Shown in pieces: positions 33,543-43,300 of a DNA stretch of 64,000 nucleotides (positions are counted from its first letter, which is position 1; each line of letters begins with the position of its first letter). The notes beneath the pieces were generated by a model that saw nothing but the letters and a program-made list of their open reading frames with translations, did not search any database and was not told the DNA's origin. The DNA comes from Oscillibacter sp. 1-3 (GTDB lineage: Bacteria > Bacillota > Clostridia > Oscillospirales > Oscillospiraceae), in the NCBI RefSeq assembly GCF_000403435.2, contig NZ_KE159708.1:124001-188000 (forward strand), written 5' to 3'. A program made the translations under genes and the position numbers.

Positions 33543-34355
33543 ATGGACCGCTTGACGGCCATCCGCAATTTGAACGATATGCTGCTGGCGGAGATGCCGG
33601 AGTACCGCCTCCAGGCGGGTGGCTTCCCCCCGGACGACGCCGCCCAGCGCCGGCTGCTCCGCAGTCTGATGAACGTCCGGCCGCCCATGCCGCTGCGGAG
33701 GGACTTTCTGGCCCTCCAGGACGCTCTGCTGTCGGAGGAGCGGGAGGCCCGGGGCGCGGTGGAGGCGGACAGCCTGCCTGTCACCGCCGGAAACCCCAGG
33801 CTGGCCCTGTGGCGGGGGGACATCACCCGCCTCCGGGCGGACGCCGTCGTGGACGCGGACAACTCCGCTTTGCTTGGCTGCTTCTGCCCCTGCCACGGCT
33901 GCGTCGACAACGCCATCCACTCGGCGGCGGGCCTCCAGCTCCGGGATGAGTGCGGCCGGATCATGCGGGCCCAGGGCCATCCGGAGCCCGCCGGACAGGC
34001 CAAGCTGACCGGGGGATACAACCTCCCCGCCCGGTATGTCCTCCACACTGTGGGACCCGTTGTCCAGGGCCGTGTCACCCGCCGGGACAGGGAGGAACTG
34101 GCGTCCTGCTACCGCTCGTGCCTGCGTCTGGCGGCGGAGCACGGGCTGGAGAGCGTGGCGTTTTGCTGTATCTCCACCGGGGAGTTTCACTTCCCCAATC
34201 AGGAGGCCGCCGGGATCGCCGTGGAGACTGTCACGGAGTTTCTCCGGGGGAACTCGGTTATCAGGAAGGTGATTTTCAATGTTTTCACAGATACGGACGA
34301 GGCGGTCTACCGCCGCGCCCTCGGACCAGACCGGCCGCCTGAGAGCGGCGCTTGA
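33543..34355 (+). CDS. Zinc-dependent macrodomain protein-ADP-ribose hydrolase
   Basis: The protein has 270 residues: an alpha-helical N-terminal part, then a macrodomain with LWRGDITRLRADAVVDADNS. The zinc loop GCFCPCHGCVDNAIH and TGGYNLPARYVLHTVGP follow. This is the Zn-Macro type found with SirTM in Firmicutes; it removes ADP-ribose from modified protein. It overlaps the sirtuin gene by 77 bp, showing tight coupling. GGAGGGACTG precedes the ATG. Confidence 0.88.
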   Translation: MDRLTAIRNLNDMLLAEMPEYRLQAGGFPPDDAAQRRLLRSLMNVRPPMPLRRDFLALQDALLSEEREARGAVEADSLPVTAGNPRLALWRGDITRLRADAVVDADNSALLGCFCPCHGCVDNAIHSAAGLQLRDECGRIMRAQGHPEPAGQAKLTGGYNLPARYVLHTVGPVVQGRVTRRDREELASCYRSCLRLAAEHGLESVAFCCISTGEFHFPNQEAAGIAVETVTEFLRGNSVIRKVIFNVFTDTDEAVYRRALGPDRPPESGA

Positions 34356-35172
34356 CGGAGCGGAGGCCGTGGCAGTCGGCGCGGGGGCGGGCTTGTCCGC
34401 CTCGGCGGGGCTCGCCTACTCCGGGAAACGGTTTAAGGCGCATTTCAAAGACTTCGCCGAAAAATACGGCATTGAGGATATGTACTCCGGAGGCTTCTAC
34501 CCCTTTGCCTCGCCGGAGGAGTACTGGGCGTGGTGGAGCCGCCACATCATGGTGAACCGCTACGCGCGCGCCCCCGGGCCGGCGTATGGGGATCTGCTGA
34601 AGCTGCTGGAGGGCAGGGACTATTTTATCCTCACCACCAATGTGGACCATCAATTTCAGCTGGCGGGGTTTGACAAGGAGAGGCTCTTTTACACCCAGGG
34701 GGACTACGGCCTGTTCCAATGCTCCGGCCCCTGCTGCCAGGAGACCTGGGACAACGAGGGCGCCGTGCGCAGAATGTGGGCGGAGCAGCGGGACATGCGG
34801 GTCCCAGCGGAGCTGATTCCCCGCTGTCCCAGATGCGGCAGGCCTGCGGCCATGAACCTGCGGGCGGACGACGCCTTTGTGCAGGACGGAGGCTGGTTCG
34901 CCGCCGCCCGGCGGTATGAGGACTTTTTGCGCCGCCATCGCCGGGGCGCCGTTTTGTACCTGGAGCTCGGCGTGGGGATGAATACTCCGGGGATTATCAA
35001 ATACGCCTTCTGGCAGCAAGCCGCCCGGAACCCGGAGGCGGTCTACGCCTGCGTCAATCTGGGGCAGAGCTTTTGTCCCGCCGAAATCGCGGGGCGCTCT
35101 GTCTGCCTGGACGGCGACATAGGCCGGGTTCTGGCGGCTCTGCGCGGCGGGGCGGACGCCTGTGAACCTTGA
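34279..35172 (+). CDS. SirTM-type sirtuin (ADP-ribosyltransferase)
   Basis: The protein has 297 residues. NAD-binding motifs GAGAGLSASAGLAYSG and TTNVDHQF are present, and a zinc finger is formed by CSGPCCQ and CPRCGRP. The usual catalytic His is replaced by Gln (YTQGDYGLFQC), as in SirTM proteins, which transfer ADP-ribose rather than mainly deacetylate. By family the target is a lipoylated GcvH-L protein, but gcvH-L and lplA are not seen here. Start from AGGAAGGTG 7 bp upstream. Confidence 0.85.
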   Translation: MFSQIRTRRSTAAPSDQTGRLRAALDGAEAVAVGAGAGLSASAGLAYSGKRFKAHFKDFAEKYGIEDMYSGGFYPFASPEEYWAWWSRHIMVNRYARAPGPAYGDLLKLLEGRDYFILTTNVDHQFQLAGFDKERLFYTQGDYGLFQCSGPCCQETWDNEGAVRRMWAEQRDMRVPAELIPRCPRCGRPAAMNLRADDAFVQDGGWFAAARRYEDFLRRHRRGAVLYLELGVGMNTPGIIKYAFWQQAARNPEAVYACVNLGQSFCPAEIAGRSVCLDGDIGRVLAALRGGADACEP

Positions 35173-35254
35173 CGTTGGCAGTCAGGGCATTTTGTGGTAT
35201 CATAAAAACAGCGCTTTGCGAGGATTTTTCATCCCCGGCCCGTCTCTTTTGGCT

Positions 35255-35414
35255 TAGAGCAGTTCCCGAAAATACTGAGAAAAGTTCAGCGGTCCGGGAA
35301 TTGCATGACTGCGTTGTCATCCTTGGCGGGCGTCAGCCCGCCTGCGTCCTCCGCCTTGCCCTGCGATCCCCGTCCTCGCTTCCTTTTTTCTCATTATTTC
35401 CGTGAACTGCTCTA
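35255..35414. repeat. MITE-like repeat B, 160 bp
   Basis: TTAGAGCAGTTCCCGAAAAT and ATTTCCGTGAACTGCTCTA are near-perfect inverted termini of about 28 bp, bounded by TA. The interior includes the hairpin GGCGGGCGTCAGCCCGCC. A solo terminus lies at 28989-29018. The right end adjoins the AGGAG of the next gene. Confidence 0.8.
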
Positions 35415-35425
35415 GGAGTGTTTTT

Positions 35426-36736
35426 ATGAGTCCATCCGTCAGCATCATTGTCCCCGTCTACAATGCCGGGGCCGCCCTGCGCCGCTGTGTGGAGAGCGTC
35501 CTGCACCAGGAGTACGAAGATTTTGAGCTGCTTCTGGCGGACGACGGCAGCCGGGACGGCTCCGGCGCCCTCTGCGACGAATTCGCCGCCAAAGACAGCC
35601 GGGTCCAGGTGATCCACAAGGAGAATTCCGGCGTTTCCGACACCCGGAACCTGTGTCTGGACCGGGCGCGGGGCCGCTACCTCCAGTTTTTGGACGCCGA
35701 CGACTGGATCACGCCCGACGCCACACGGCTGCTGGTCCGGGCCATGGAGGAGCACCAGTGCGACCTGGTGGTATCCGATTTCTACCGCGTAGCGGGAGAG
35801 CGGCTCTCCCACAAGGGGGACATCGGCGAGACGCGGGTCCTGACCCGGGAGGAGTACGCCGCCTGCATGATGGAGAACCCCGCGGACTTTTACTACGGCG
35901 TGCTGTGGAACAAGCTCTACCGCCGCAGTCTTGTGGAGGAATACCGCCTCCGGATGGACCCGGCCATCAGCTGGTGCGAGGACTTTATGTTCAACCTGGA
36001 GTACATCCGCCACGCCCGGCGCTTTTTCGCCCTGCACGTGCCCGTTTACTACTATGTAAAGACCAAGGGGTCCCTGTGTGCCCAGGGGCTGAGCATCTCC
36101 AAAACCGTCCAGATGAAGCTGACGGTCTTTGCGTATTACAATCAGTTTTACAAAACCGTTCTGGACGAGGAGGAGTACCAGCGGCAGCGCCTGAAAATCT
36201 GCCGCTTCCTCATTGACGCCGCCCAGGACGGCGCCGTCCCGCCCCTCCCTGCCGCCACGCGGCTGGGCCGGGAACGGGTGCGGATCTCCTCCTCCGCCCT
36301 GGAGGGGAAGGGACTTCTCTTTGACCGCTTCCGGGAGCGGAAGCTGCTGGACTACTATCTGGAGCCCGCCGCCCTGAAAAACGGCCTCTCCCTCCAGGAG
36401 GCCCGGCTGCTGCTGTGCCTGCGGCAGTCCGGCGCGGGCACCCGACGGGAGCTGGCTGACTTCGCGGGGCTCTCCCGGGGCGCTCTGTCCATGCTGCTGA
36501 ACCGCCTGGAGGGAAAGGGCCTGGTCACGGCGGCGGAGTTCCGGGAGCCGGAGAGCAGGGAGCGGCGGATCGAGATCAGCTTCCCCCCTGACGCCGCCTC
36601 CCTCCTGGCCGATCTGGAGACCGCCCGGCAGGACTATGCCGCCGCGAGGCTGGCGGGCTTCAGCCCGGAGGAGCGCGCGCAGTACGAGCGTCTCGCCGGC
36701 CGGGTCCAGGACAATATCCGGGACGTGCTGCAGTAA
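35426..36736 (+). CDS. Glycosyltransferase family 2 with a C-terminal MarR-like domain
   Basis: The protein has 436 residues. Residues 1 to about 290 are a GT-A glycosyltransferase (SIIVPVYNAG, ADDGSRDGSG and the DxD-type FLDADDW). Residues about 325-430 are a MarR-like winged helix (LLLCLRQSGAGTRREL, LSRGALSMLLNRLEGKGL, SRERRIEISF). There is no frameshift between the parts. The enzyme would add sugars to a surface polymer or lipid; the DNA-binding module is unexpected and may act in control. Confidence 0.8.
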   Translation: MSPSVSIIVPVYNAGAALRRCVESVLHQEYEDFELLLADDGSRDGSGALCDEFAAKDSRVQVIHKENSGVSDTRNLCLDRARGRYLQFLDADDWITPDATRLLVRAMEEHQCDLVVSDFYRVAGERLSHKGDIGETRVLTREEYAACMMENPADFYYGVLWNKLYRRSLVEEYRLRMDPAISWCEDFMFNLEYIRHARRFFALHVPVYYYVKTKGSLCAQGLSISKTVQMKLTVFAYYNQFYKTVLDEEEYQRQRLKICRFLIDAAQDGAVPPLPAATRLGRERVRISSSALEGKGLLFDRFRERKLLDYYLEPAALKNGLSLQEARLLLCLRQSGAGTRRELADFAGLSRGALSMLLNRLEGKGLVTAAEFREPESRERRIEISFPPDAASLLADLETARQDYAAARLAGFSPEERAQYERLAGRVQDNIRDVLQ

Positions 36737-36782
36737 CGCCGCCGCGGAGGGATCGGAAGGTCCCTCGTCAATCAAGCATATC

Positions 36783-36819
36783 AGGTCCGGCCTCCCCCCT
36801 GCGGGAGGCCGGACCTTTT
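36783..36819 (+). terminator. Terminator of the glycosyltransferase/MarR gene
   Basis: AGGTCCGGCCTCCC and GGGAGGCCGGACCT form a 14-bp stem with a CCTGC loop, then TTT. Confidence 0.85.
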
Positions 36820-36923
36820 CGTCTGCGGGCCGGATGCCCGCCGGCGGACAATGTGGTCGTATCTTGACGGAGAGCGGAAAATAGAGGTATCCTTATCCAA
36901 ACGGAGACAGGAGGTATCTTTCC

Positions 36924-37520
36924 ATGCAAGAGGTGAAAAACAGAACAAAATCCCAGCTGGATGCAGCCCTGCGGACACTGCTGCGGGAAAAATCCCCGGA
37001 CCAGATCCGGGTCCGGGAGCTGACGGAGCGCTGCGGCATCCGGCGGCAGTCCTTCTACTACCACTTCACGGACGTATACGACCTCTTCGCCTGGTCGGTG
37101 GAACAGGAGGGGGCGGCCCTGTCCTCGCGGCAGGAAAACTGCCTGACATGGCAGCAGGCATTTCAGGACCTGCTGCGTTACATCTCCGGAAACCGGGACT
37201 ACTGTCTGGCCGTGCGGAACACGCTGGGACGGCCGGGGCTGCAGCGGATGTTCGGCGGCGCCGCCGCCCGTTTGCTGGAGCAGACCTCCGCATACTACCG
37301 CCGCCGGTGCGGCGAGGAGGAGCTGTCTCCGCCCGCCGGGATAGACGCCTGCGCCGCCGCCATGTTTCTGGGCCTTCTGGACAGCTGGCTCTGCGGAGAC
37401 CTGCGGCAGACCCCCGAGGCCCTGACGGCCCGTGTGGAGGAATCGGTGCGGCTGGGCATGCTGGGCGCGGTGTGGCAGAATTTTCCCAGATGGGGACAAC
37501 GGGAGCAGGTTGATAAATGA
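36924..37520 (+). CDS. TetR/AcrR family transcriptional regulator
   Basis: The protein has 198 residues. The N-terminal helix-turn-helix is IRVRELTERCGIRRQSFYYHFTD in two parts. The C-terminal domain is helical and ligand-binding; it resembles the DhaS/TetR C-terminal group. ACAGGAGGT precedes the ATG. Its last codons run into a fragment of repeat A, so the original C-terminus may have been replaced. Confidence 0.88.
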   Translation: MQEVKNRTKSQLDAALRTLLREKSPDQIRVRELTERCGIRRQSFYYHFTDVYDLFAWSVEQEGAALSSRQENCLTWQQAFQDLLRYISGNRDYCLAVRNTLGRPGLQRMFGGAAARLLEQTSAYYRRRCGEEELSPPAGIDACAAAMFLGLLDSWLCGDLRQTPEALTARVEESVRLGMLGAVWQNFPRWGQREQVDK

Positions 37521-37565
37521 CAAGATCCGTCATTTGGGCGTTTTGATATTTTTCAAACAAGGCCC
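37518..37565. repeat. Right-end fragment of dispersed repeat A
   Basis: GATCCGTCATTTGGGCG, TTTTGATATTTTTC and AAACAAGGCCCA match the right end of the elements at 59631-59793. It starts at the TGA stop of the TetR gene. Confidence 0.7.
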
Positions 37566-37959
37566 AAGGAGTTACAGCTGTAAAAATCCTCTGCGCAGGT
37601 CCCCTTTCCGCTGTTCTGCGCTAAGGGACCGCTGAAAAAATCCCGTGATCCGGCATTTTTGGTCATAGGTCCAGATTTTAGGGACTGTTTGAAGATTGGC
37701 AAAACACCGTCCCGGTGCATTTTCCGCCGAGACGGCGCAGCCGTGTCTTGAGATTCGTTGAAATTCCTGCGCCAATCCGCCATTTCGCCAATTTTCAAAC
37801 AGCCCTAATTGCGCAACGCTAACAGAGCGGACAGGTCTTCCTGTCCGCTTTTTCTTTGACAATTTACATAATTCTGTCAGAAAACAGACGTTTTGACAAA
37901 ATGTGACTGTTTTTGGAAAGTCTGTATATCGCTATAATTTGTTGCACAGGAGTGATTTT
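37521..37959. other. Intergenic region holding two repeat A copies
   Basis: No gene was seen. Besides the repeat copies, the region ends with an AT-rich stretch and CACAGGAGTG before the next start codon. Confidence 0.5.
37679..37807. repeat. Variant of dispersed repeat A, 129 bp
   Basis: The left end is TAGGGACTGTTTGAAGATTG and the right end GCCAATTTTCAAACAGCCCTA, with TA at both borders. The termini resemble repeat A but the centre differs. Confidence 0.75.
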
Positions 37960-38277
37960 GTGAAAAAGCTTCTCTACATAGTCGTTTTGCAGAGCCAGCT
38001 GGGCCCCCGGGCCGGGGAGCTCCTGCTGCAGGAGGACGACCGGTCCGTCTCCGGCAGCTTCAGTCTCCTGGGCCACCGCAACCGCTTCTCCGGCAGCCTT
38101 TTGGAGAGCGGAAAGTATTTCATCTCAGGCACATTGCGCTCGCCGGTGGACCTGGAGCCCTATGACGCCATCTTTACCATTCAGGACGGCCGTCTCTCCG
38201 GCGGACTGATTACGCCCCATGGCTGCTGGGATCTGACCGGCGTCCGGGCGGCGGCGCGGCGAAAGGGCGGCCCCTGA
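37960..38277 (+). CDS. Hypothetical protein, 105 residues
   Basis: GTG start at 37960 with AGGAGTG 7 bp upstream. The product begins VKKLLYIVVLQSQLGPRAGE and appears beta-rich (SGSFSLLGHRN, ISGTLRSPVD). No family was recognised. It lies 100 bp upstream of the recombinase-like gene on the same strand and may be co-transcribed with it. Confidence 0.65.
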   Translation: MKKLLYIVVLQSQLGPRAGELLLQEDDRSVSGSFSLLGHRNRFSGSLLESGKYFISGTLRSPVDLEPYDAIFTIQDGRLSGGLITPHGCWDLTGVRAAARRKGGP

Positions 38278-38376
38278 GACCGTCCCGGCGTTCTATGCGC
38301 TGGCGGATTTTTCCAAAATTCCGCCGGAGTTGTCATGCGTTCATAACAAAACCGGCCGCCGGGAAAGGAGGACGCC

Positions 38377-39648
38377 GTGCGGGAATACGTTTTCACCCGG
38401 CCCGACAGGGCCACTATGGAACGCATCCTGGCGCAGGAGCCCGCCGGGCCGGGAGGCGTCATCCTTCGTCTGGCGTGGCTGGCGGGCCTGACCCGGGACG
38501 AAATCGCCCAACTGCGGTGGGAGCAGGTCTCGTTTCTGGACAGCCGCCTGGAGCTGCCGGACAGAATGGTTCCCCTGGCGCCGGAGCTGCGGTCGTATCT
38601 CTGGCGCCGTTACGAACGGCATGCGGAGGAGAGTCCCTTCGCCGCAGCCTCCAGCCGGGACGGCAGGCCGCTGCGGCCGGAGTCCATCTCCCGTCTGGCC
38701 CGGACGGCCCTGGACCGGGGCGGCCAGACCGGGGTGCGGCTGATGGACCTGCGCCACGACTGGATCATCCGCCAGCTGGAGACCCAGGACTGGCCCGCCG
38801 TGGCTCGGATCAGCGGCGTGGAAGTGGCCGCCCTCCAGGCCCGGTTCGCCGCCTTTGTGCCGGAGAAAAAGCCTGCCGCCCGGGCAGAGACCGCCCAGGT
38901 GGACGAGTTCAAGCTGTGGAAGGTCCTCCAGGCCGAGCGGGACACGCCCGCGGGACTGGCCCTGTGGCTCACCTGGCAGCTGGGCCTCCAGGCGGTGGAG
39001 ATCATCTCTCTGACCTGGGACCAGGTGGACTTTGCGGAAAACGTCCTCCGCCTGCCGGACCGGGAGGTTTCCCTGACCAACGCCGCCCACCGTCTGCTGC
39101 TGGACACCCGGCGCCGCCAGGCGGACTGCGGCCCCCATGTCCTGCTGACCGCCCAGTCCCGCCGTCCCCTGGACCTGCCCCGGCTGTCCCGCATCACCCG
39201 GGCGGCGCTGATCCGGGGCGGCATGGAGCACGTCTCCCTGCGGGACCTGCGGCGGGACGAGACCCGGGAGGACGAGGACGCCAAAATTCTGGACCTGGCT
39301 GCCCGGCGGGGGCCCGTCTCCCGGGGAGAGATCATGACCCTGCTGGGGCTGTCCAAGACCGCCGTCTACGGCCGCCTGCGGCGTCTGACGGACCTGGGCC
39401 GGCTGGTGCGGGTGGGAGGCAAATACTACCTCCCCGGCACGGTGGTGCCGCCGGAGGAGCAGCCCGCCGCCGTGGTGGGCTATCTGGAGCAGGCGGGCTT
39501 TGCCTACCGGCAGGACATCTGCGGCCTGCTGCGCATTGAGCCCCGCCAGTGCACGCTGCTGTTAAAGCGCATGGTGGCCGCCGGGGCCCTGGCCCAGGAT
39601 GGGCAGAAATATTTTCTCCCTCCGCCGGAGGAGAGGAAGGCGGAGTAA
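38377..39648 (+). CDS. Tandem tyrosine-recombinase-like protein with winged helices, probably inactive
   Basis: The protein has 423 residues. Two recombinase-like repeats (about 1-165 and 175-305) each carry the box I region (WLAGLTRDEIAQLRW; LGLQAVEIISLTW) and the box II region (LMDLRHDW; SLRDLRRDE). The catalytic Arg is Thr39 in the first and Gln205 in the second, the HxLR His is Met or Ser, and the Tyr is Phe157 in repeat 1. A winged-helix pair follows (about 305-415). It looks like a domesticated recombinase now used as a regulator. GTG start after AAAGGAGG. Confidence 0.7.
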   Translation: MREYVFTRPDRATMERILAQEPAGPGGVILRLAWLAGLTRDEIAQLRWEQVSFLDSRLELPDRMVPLAPELRSYLWRRYERHAEESPFAAASSRDGRPLRPESISRLARTALDRGGQTGVRLMDLRHDWIIRQLETQDWPAVARISGVEVAALQARFAAFVPEKKPAARAETAQVDEFKLWKVLQAERDTPAGLALWLTWQLGLQAVEIISLTWDQVDFAENVLRLPDREVSLTNAAHRLLLDTRRRQADCGPHVLLTAQSRRPLDLPRLSRITRAALIRGGMEHVSLRDLRRDETREDEDAKILDLAARRGPVSRGEIMTLLGLSKTAVYGRLRRLTDLGRLVRVGGKYYLPGTVVPPEEQPAAVVGYLEQAGFAYRQDICGLLRIEPRQCTLLLKRMVAAGALAQDGQKYFLPPPEERKAE

Positions 39649-40326
39649 TGGGGGGATGGCCCGCACAGGGGTGCGGGCCCCACAAATCAGTGCCGGCTCC
39701 CGTTGATGGACAGTACCACTTTGAGGACCTGTATTCACATCTGTTGAGTACAGGTCCTGATTTTGTCCCTCTCCGCCCTTCCAGGAACTTCCATTGCGGG
39801 ACCAAACTCCTCTGTAAGGCCGGGAGCTTTCACTGTGGACCCAGACCCCCCTGTGAGGCAGGGAGCTTTCACTGTGGACCCAGCCCCCCTGTGAGGCAGG
39901 GGAACTTCCATTGTGTGCCCAGCCCCGCTATGGTGCTGGGCACTTCCACTGTGGGGCCCGCACCCCTGTGCGGGCCATCCCCCCCTGTGCGGGCCATTCC
40001 CCCCTGTGCAGACCATCCCCCCTCTGAGCATGCCCCAGCCCCATGACCCCCCTTGTTATTCCCTCCCGACAAACCGCAAAAGCGCATTGCGCCGCGTTTT
40101 TCACCTTCTTAACAAAAGGCCCGAAATCGTAGACAGACCAAATTCGGGCTGGTAAATTGAACCTGCGAAGCGGGCGTTGGACGCTCCGGCGCTCTTCCCG
40201 GCCTGGTGCCGGACCCCGTCACCGGTTACAGGCCCGGCGGCGGGGAGCTAGCCCCGGCACGAAGCCCGGACGGTTCCCGAAGCCCTCCGGCGGACGGTTC
40301 GCAAAATTAAAAAAGGAGGATACCCC
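39649..40326. other. Long leader region upstream of the second SLH gene
   Basis: No gene was seen. The region holds hairpin repeat C at 39655-39682, a tandem 39-bp degenerate repeat array at about 39779-39975 and a GC-rich stretch before AAAGGAGG at 40312. No clear -35/-10 pair was found. Confidence 0.5.
39779..39975 (+). repeat. Tandem array of about five 39-bp units
   Basis: Units begin GGGAGCTTTCACTGTGGACC or GGGGAACTTCCATTGTGTGC and continue with CCAGACCCCCCTGTGAGG. Two central units are almost identical; the first and last are more divergent. The array runs into repeat C at its right end. Confidence 0.7.
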
Positions 40327-43300
40327 ATGAAGAGATTTCTCTCTCTGGTCCTGACGCTGGTTATGGTCATGAGTCTCGTGACCGTCAGCGCCGGGGCCAA
40401 GGACTTCACGGACGACGACAGCATCACCTATGATGAAGCCGTAGCTGTGATCTCCGAAATTGGAGTGGTCGACGGCTATGCCGACGGCGACTTCAAGCCC
40501 GCAAACACCCTGACCCGTCAGGCTGCCGCGAAGATCATCTGCAACCTGATCCTGGGTCCCACCACCGCCGCCGAGCTGCACGCGGACACCGCCCCCTATC
40601 GGGACGTGCCCGCCAACGGCGAGTTCGCCGGCTACATCGCCTACTGCCAGAAGGAAGGCATCATCAGCGGCTACGCCGACGGCTCTTTCCGTCCCGGCGG
40701 CACCCTGACCGGCTACGCCTTCATGAAGATGCTGCTGGGCGCCCTGGGCTATGACGCCACTCTGGAGAGCTACGTTGGCGCCAACTGGTCCATCAACGTG
40801 GCCAAGCAGGCCATCGGCATCGGCCTGAACAAGGGCCTTGTGGAGGAGTTTAACGGCATCAAGGCCGTGACCCGTGAGGAGGCCTGCCTGTACGCCTTCA
40901 ACACTCTGCAGGCTGATCTGGTGGAGTACGGCCAGCGCCTGACCACCAACATCAACGGCACTGAGGTCACTCTGTCCTCCGGCGGCGCGCAGAGCCGTAC
41001 CTGGAAGTCTCAGCAGAGCCGGGTGAACAACATCCGCGAGGATGAGATCATCCAGTTTGCCGAGGAGTACTTCAGCAAGCTGGTGAAGGCTCCCGACAGC
41101 GACAAGTTCGAGCGTCCCGCCCACACCTGGGTGTACGACAAGAAGGTGCAGATCGGCACCTGGACCGACACCGACAAGCTGCTGGAGACCTACACCACCG
41201 GCGTTTCCGGCCGCGACCTGTACGACCTGCTGGGCTCCGCCGTGATCCGCGACTATGACCTCGAGGTCTATGTCGACGGCCACGAGGCCAACAACAGCAC
41301 CGGTACCGCTTCCACCGACTATGCTCAGTACAACTATGCCGGCACGGATGAGGAGATCGCCTCCGCCGAGCTGAAGCGTTCCAACACCGACGATCTGGGC
41401 ATCACCGGCAACGGCGTTCTCACCGAGATCTTCAAGGACGACGACGCCGAGATCATCCGCATTGTCTCCATCCACACTTGGCTGGGCCAGGCCACCAGCT
41501 CTTACAACGAGAGCCGCGAGACCGCCTCTTTCAAGATCTTCAAGGGCCTGACCTCCAGCGGCGTTGTCAGCGTCAGCAAGAGCGCCCACTCCGAGGACGT
41601 TCCCGAGGCCGCCGACGTCACCGGCGACACCTTCTATCTGGTGCGGATGTCCGACAAGGACACCACTCTGCTGGAGATCGTTGACCTGGAGGAGCCCGAG
41701 ATCCTGGAGCAGAGCACTGTCACCAAGTTCTCCAACGGCAAGGACGACAACACCGCCGCCCTCTATCCCAAGACCCTGACCACCAACGGCAACGAGTACA
41801 AGAAGAGCAACCGCGCCTACTATGACGCCGACACTCTGAACCAGTACGACGCCGACCTGCTGACCACCAACACCTACAACGTGTACCTGGACAAGTACGG
41901 CTACTTCATCGGCATCGACCTGTTCGAGGGCACCCGTCAGTATGTGTTCGTGACCGGCTACGACATGCGCAACAGCAACCTCTCCATCAAGACGGCTGAG
42001 GCCTCCGGCATCTTCCTGGACGGCACCATGGAGACCATGACCGTTAACGTGAAGGATACCAACAAGAACATCGAGAGCATGGTCACCTCGAACGGCGACA
42101 CCAATGCGCAGGCCTACTATCAGACCTGGGGCACCAACGCCAGTGACGGCGTGTTCCTGCTGAACCGCTGGTACACCTACACCGTGACCGAGGCCGGCGT
42201 GTACACCCTGAAGCCCTGTGTGAACAAGGACGGCGAGGCCATGATGCTGGCCGCTAAGACCGACAACGCCGCCGACAGCGAGCTGAAGATGAACTGCGCC
42301 AAGCTGCGTCTGGACGGCGTGGATGACGACGAGGCTCTGCTGATGGGCGAGACCATGACCTACGTCAACAGCACCGTGAACATCGGTGCTGGTCCCGCCA
42401 AATTTGACCTGACCTCCATGCGCGCTTACGGCGAGGATGACTCCGTCTTCATCACTGTGGACACCGACGATGTCAGCGGCGCTTATGTTGGCTCCGGCGT
42501 CGGCCAGGGCAAGATCACCAAGGCCATCACCGAAGTCAACGGCGTCTACACCGGCGTGCAGGATGTGGACATCATCACCCGGCTGACCGACCGTGTTGTG
42601 GGCGACTACCGTGCCTCCAAGGGCGGCGCTCTGGCTGCTACTCCCGCCAACAATTGGACGTCCACGACCGACGTTGCTGCCAATCCCCAGAACAACTACA
42701 TTCAGAACGGCGACCACAGCTACCTGGGCGAAAACGCCTACGCCGTGTTTGACAAGAACAACTTTATCATCGGCGCCGTCATCCTGGGCGAGGCCGAGGG
42801 CAACAACGGCACCAAGGCTTACATTCTCGATCCCGTGAAGTACGAGCGCTATGAGAACGGCACCTACTACTGGCAGTTCGAGGCCGTTATCAACGGCGAG
42901 GTTGTCAAGCAGGAGGCCGAGAGCAAGTTCGCCAGCACCATCGACACCATGCGCAACAACCAGTTCGAGATCGTTGAGCTGCGCTACAAGGCCGCCGACA
43001 GCGAGATCGTCACCGACGTGAAGGAGCTGGACCGCGACGATACCGACGCCACCTCTGCTACCGACAAGATCTACGGCTATCCGTTCGCCGAGGTCCTGAC
43101 CGGCGGTCATAAGGTGAAGGACAACGAGACCGTCTACGATGTGGTTCTGACCGGCAATACCGGTACGACCCATGCCGCCACCGGCGATACCGTCACCGTC
43201 TTCACGTGGGTTGAGCGTCCCCGGAACAACGCCGAGGAGCATAAGGCCGCCTATTCCAACGACTTCACCTTCAAGACCACCCAGATGGGCACCCTGAAGC

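Noticed and set aside
38377-39648. Active phage integrase marking a prophage or integrative element
   Set aside because: Catalytic residues are missing in both repeats and there are no phage genes or att repeats around it.
39779-39975. CRISPR array
   Set aside because: The units are contiguous and degenerate with no unique spacers, and no cas gene is present.
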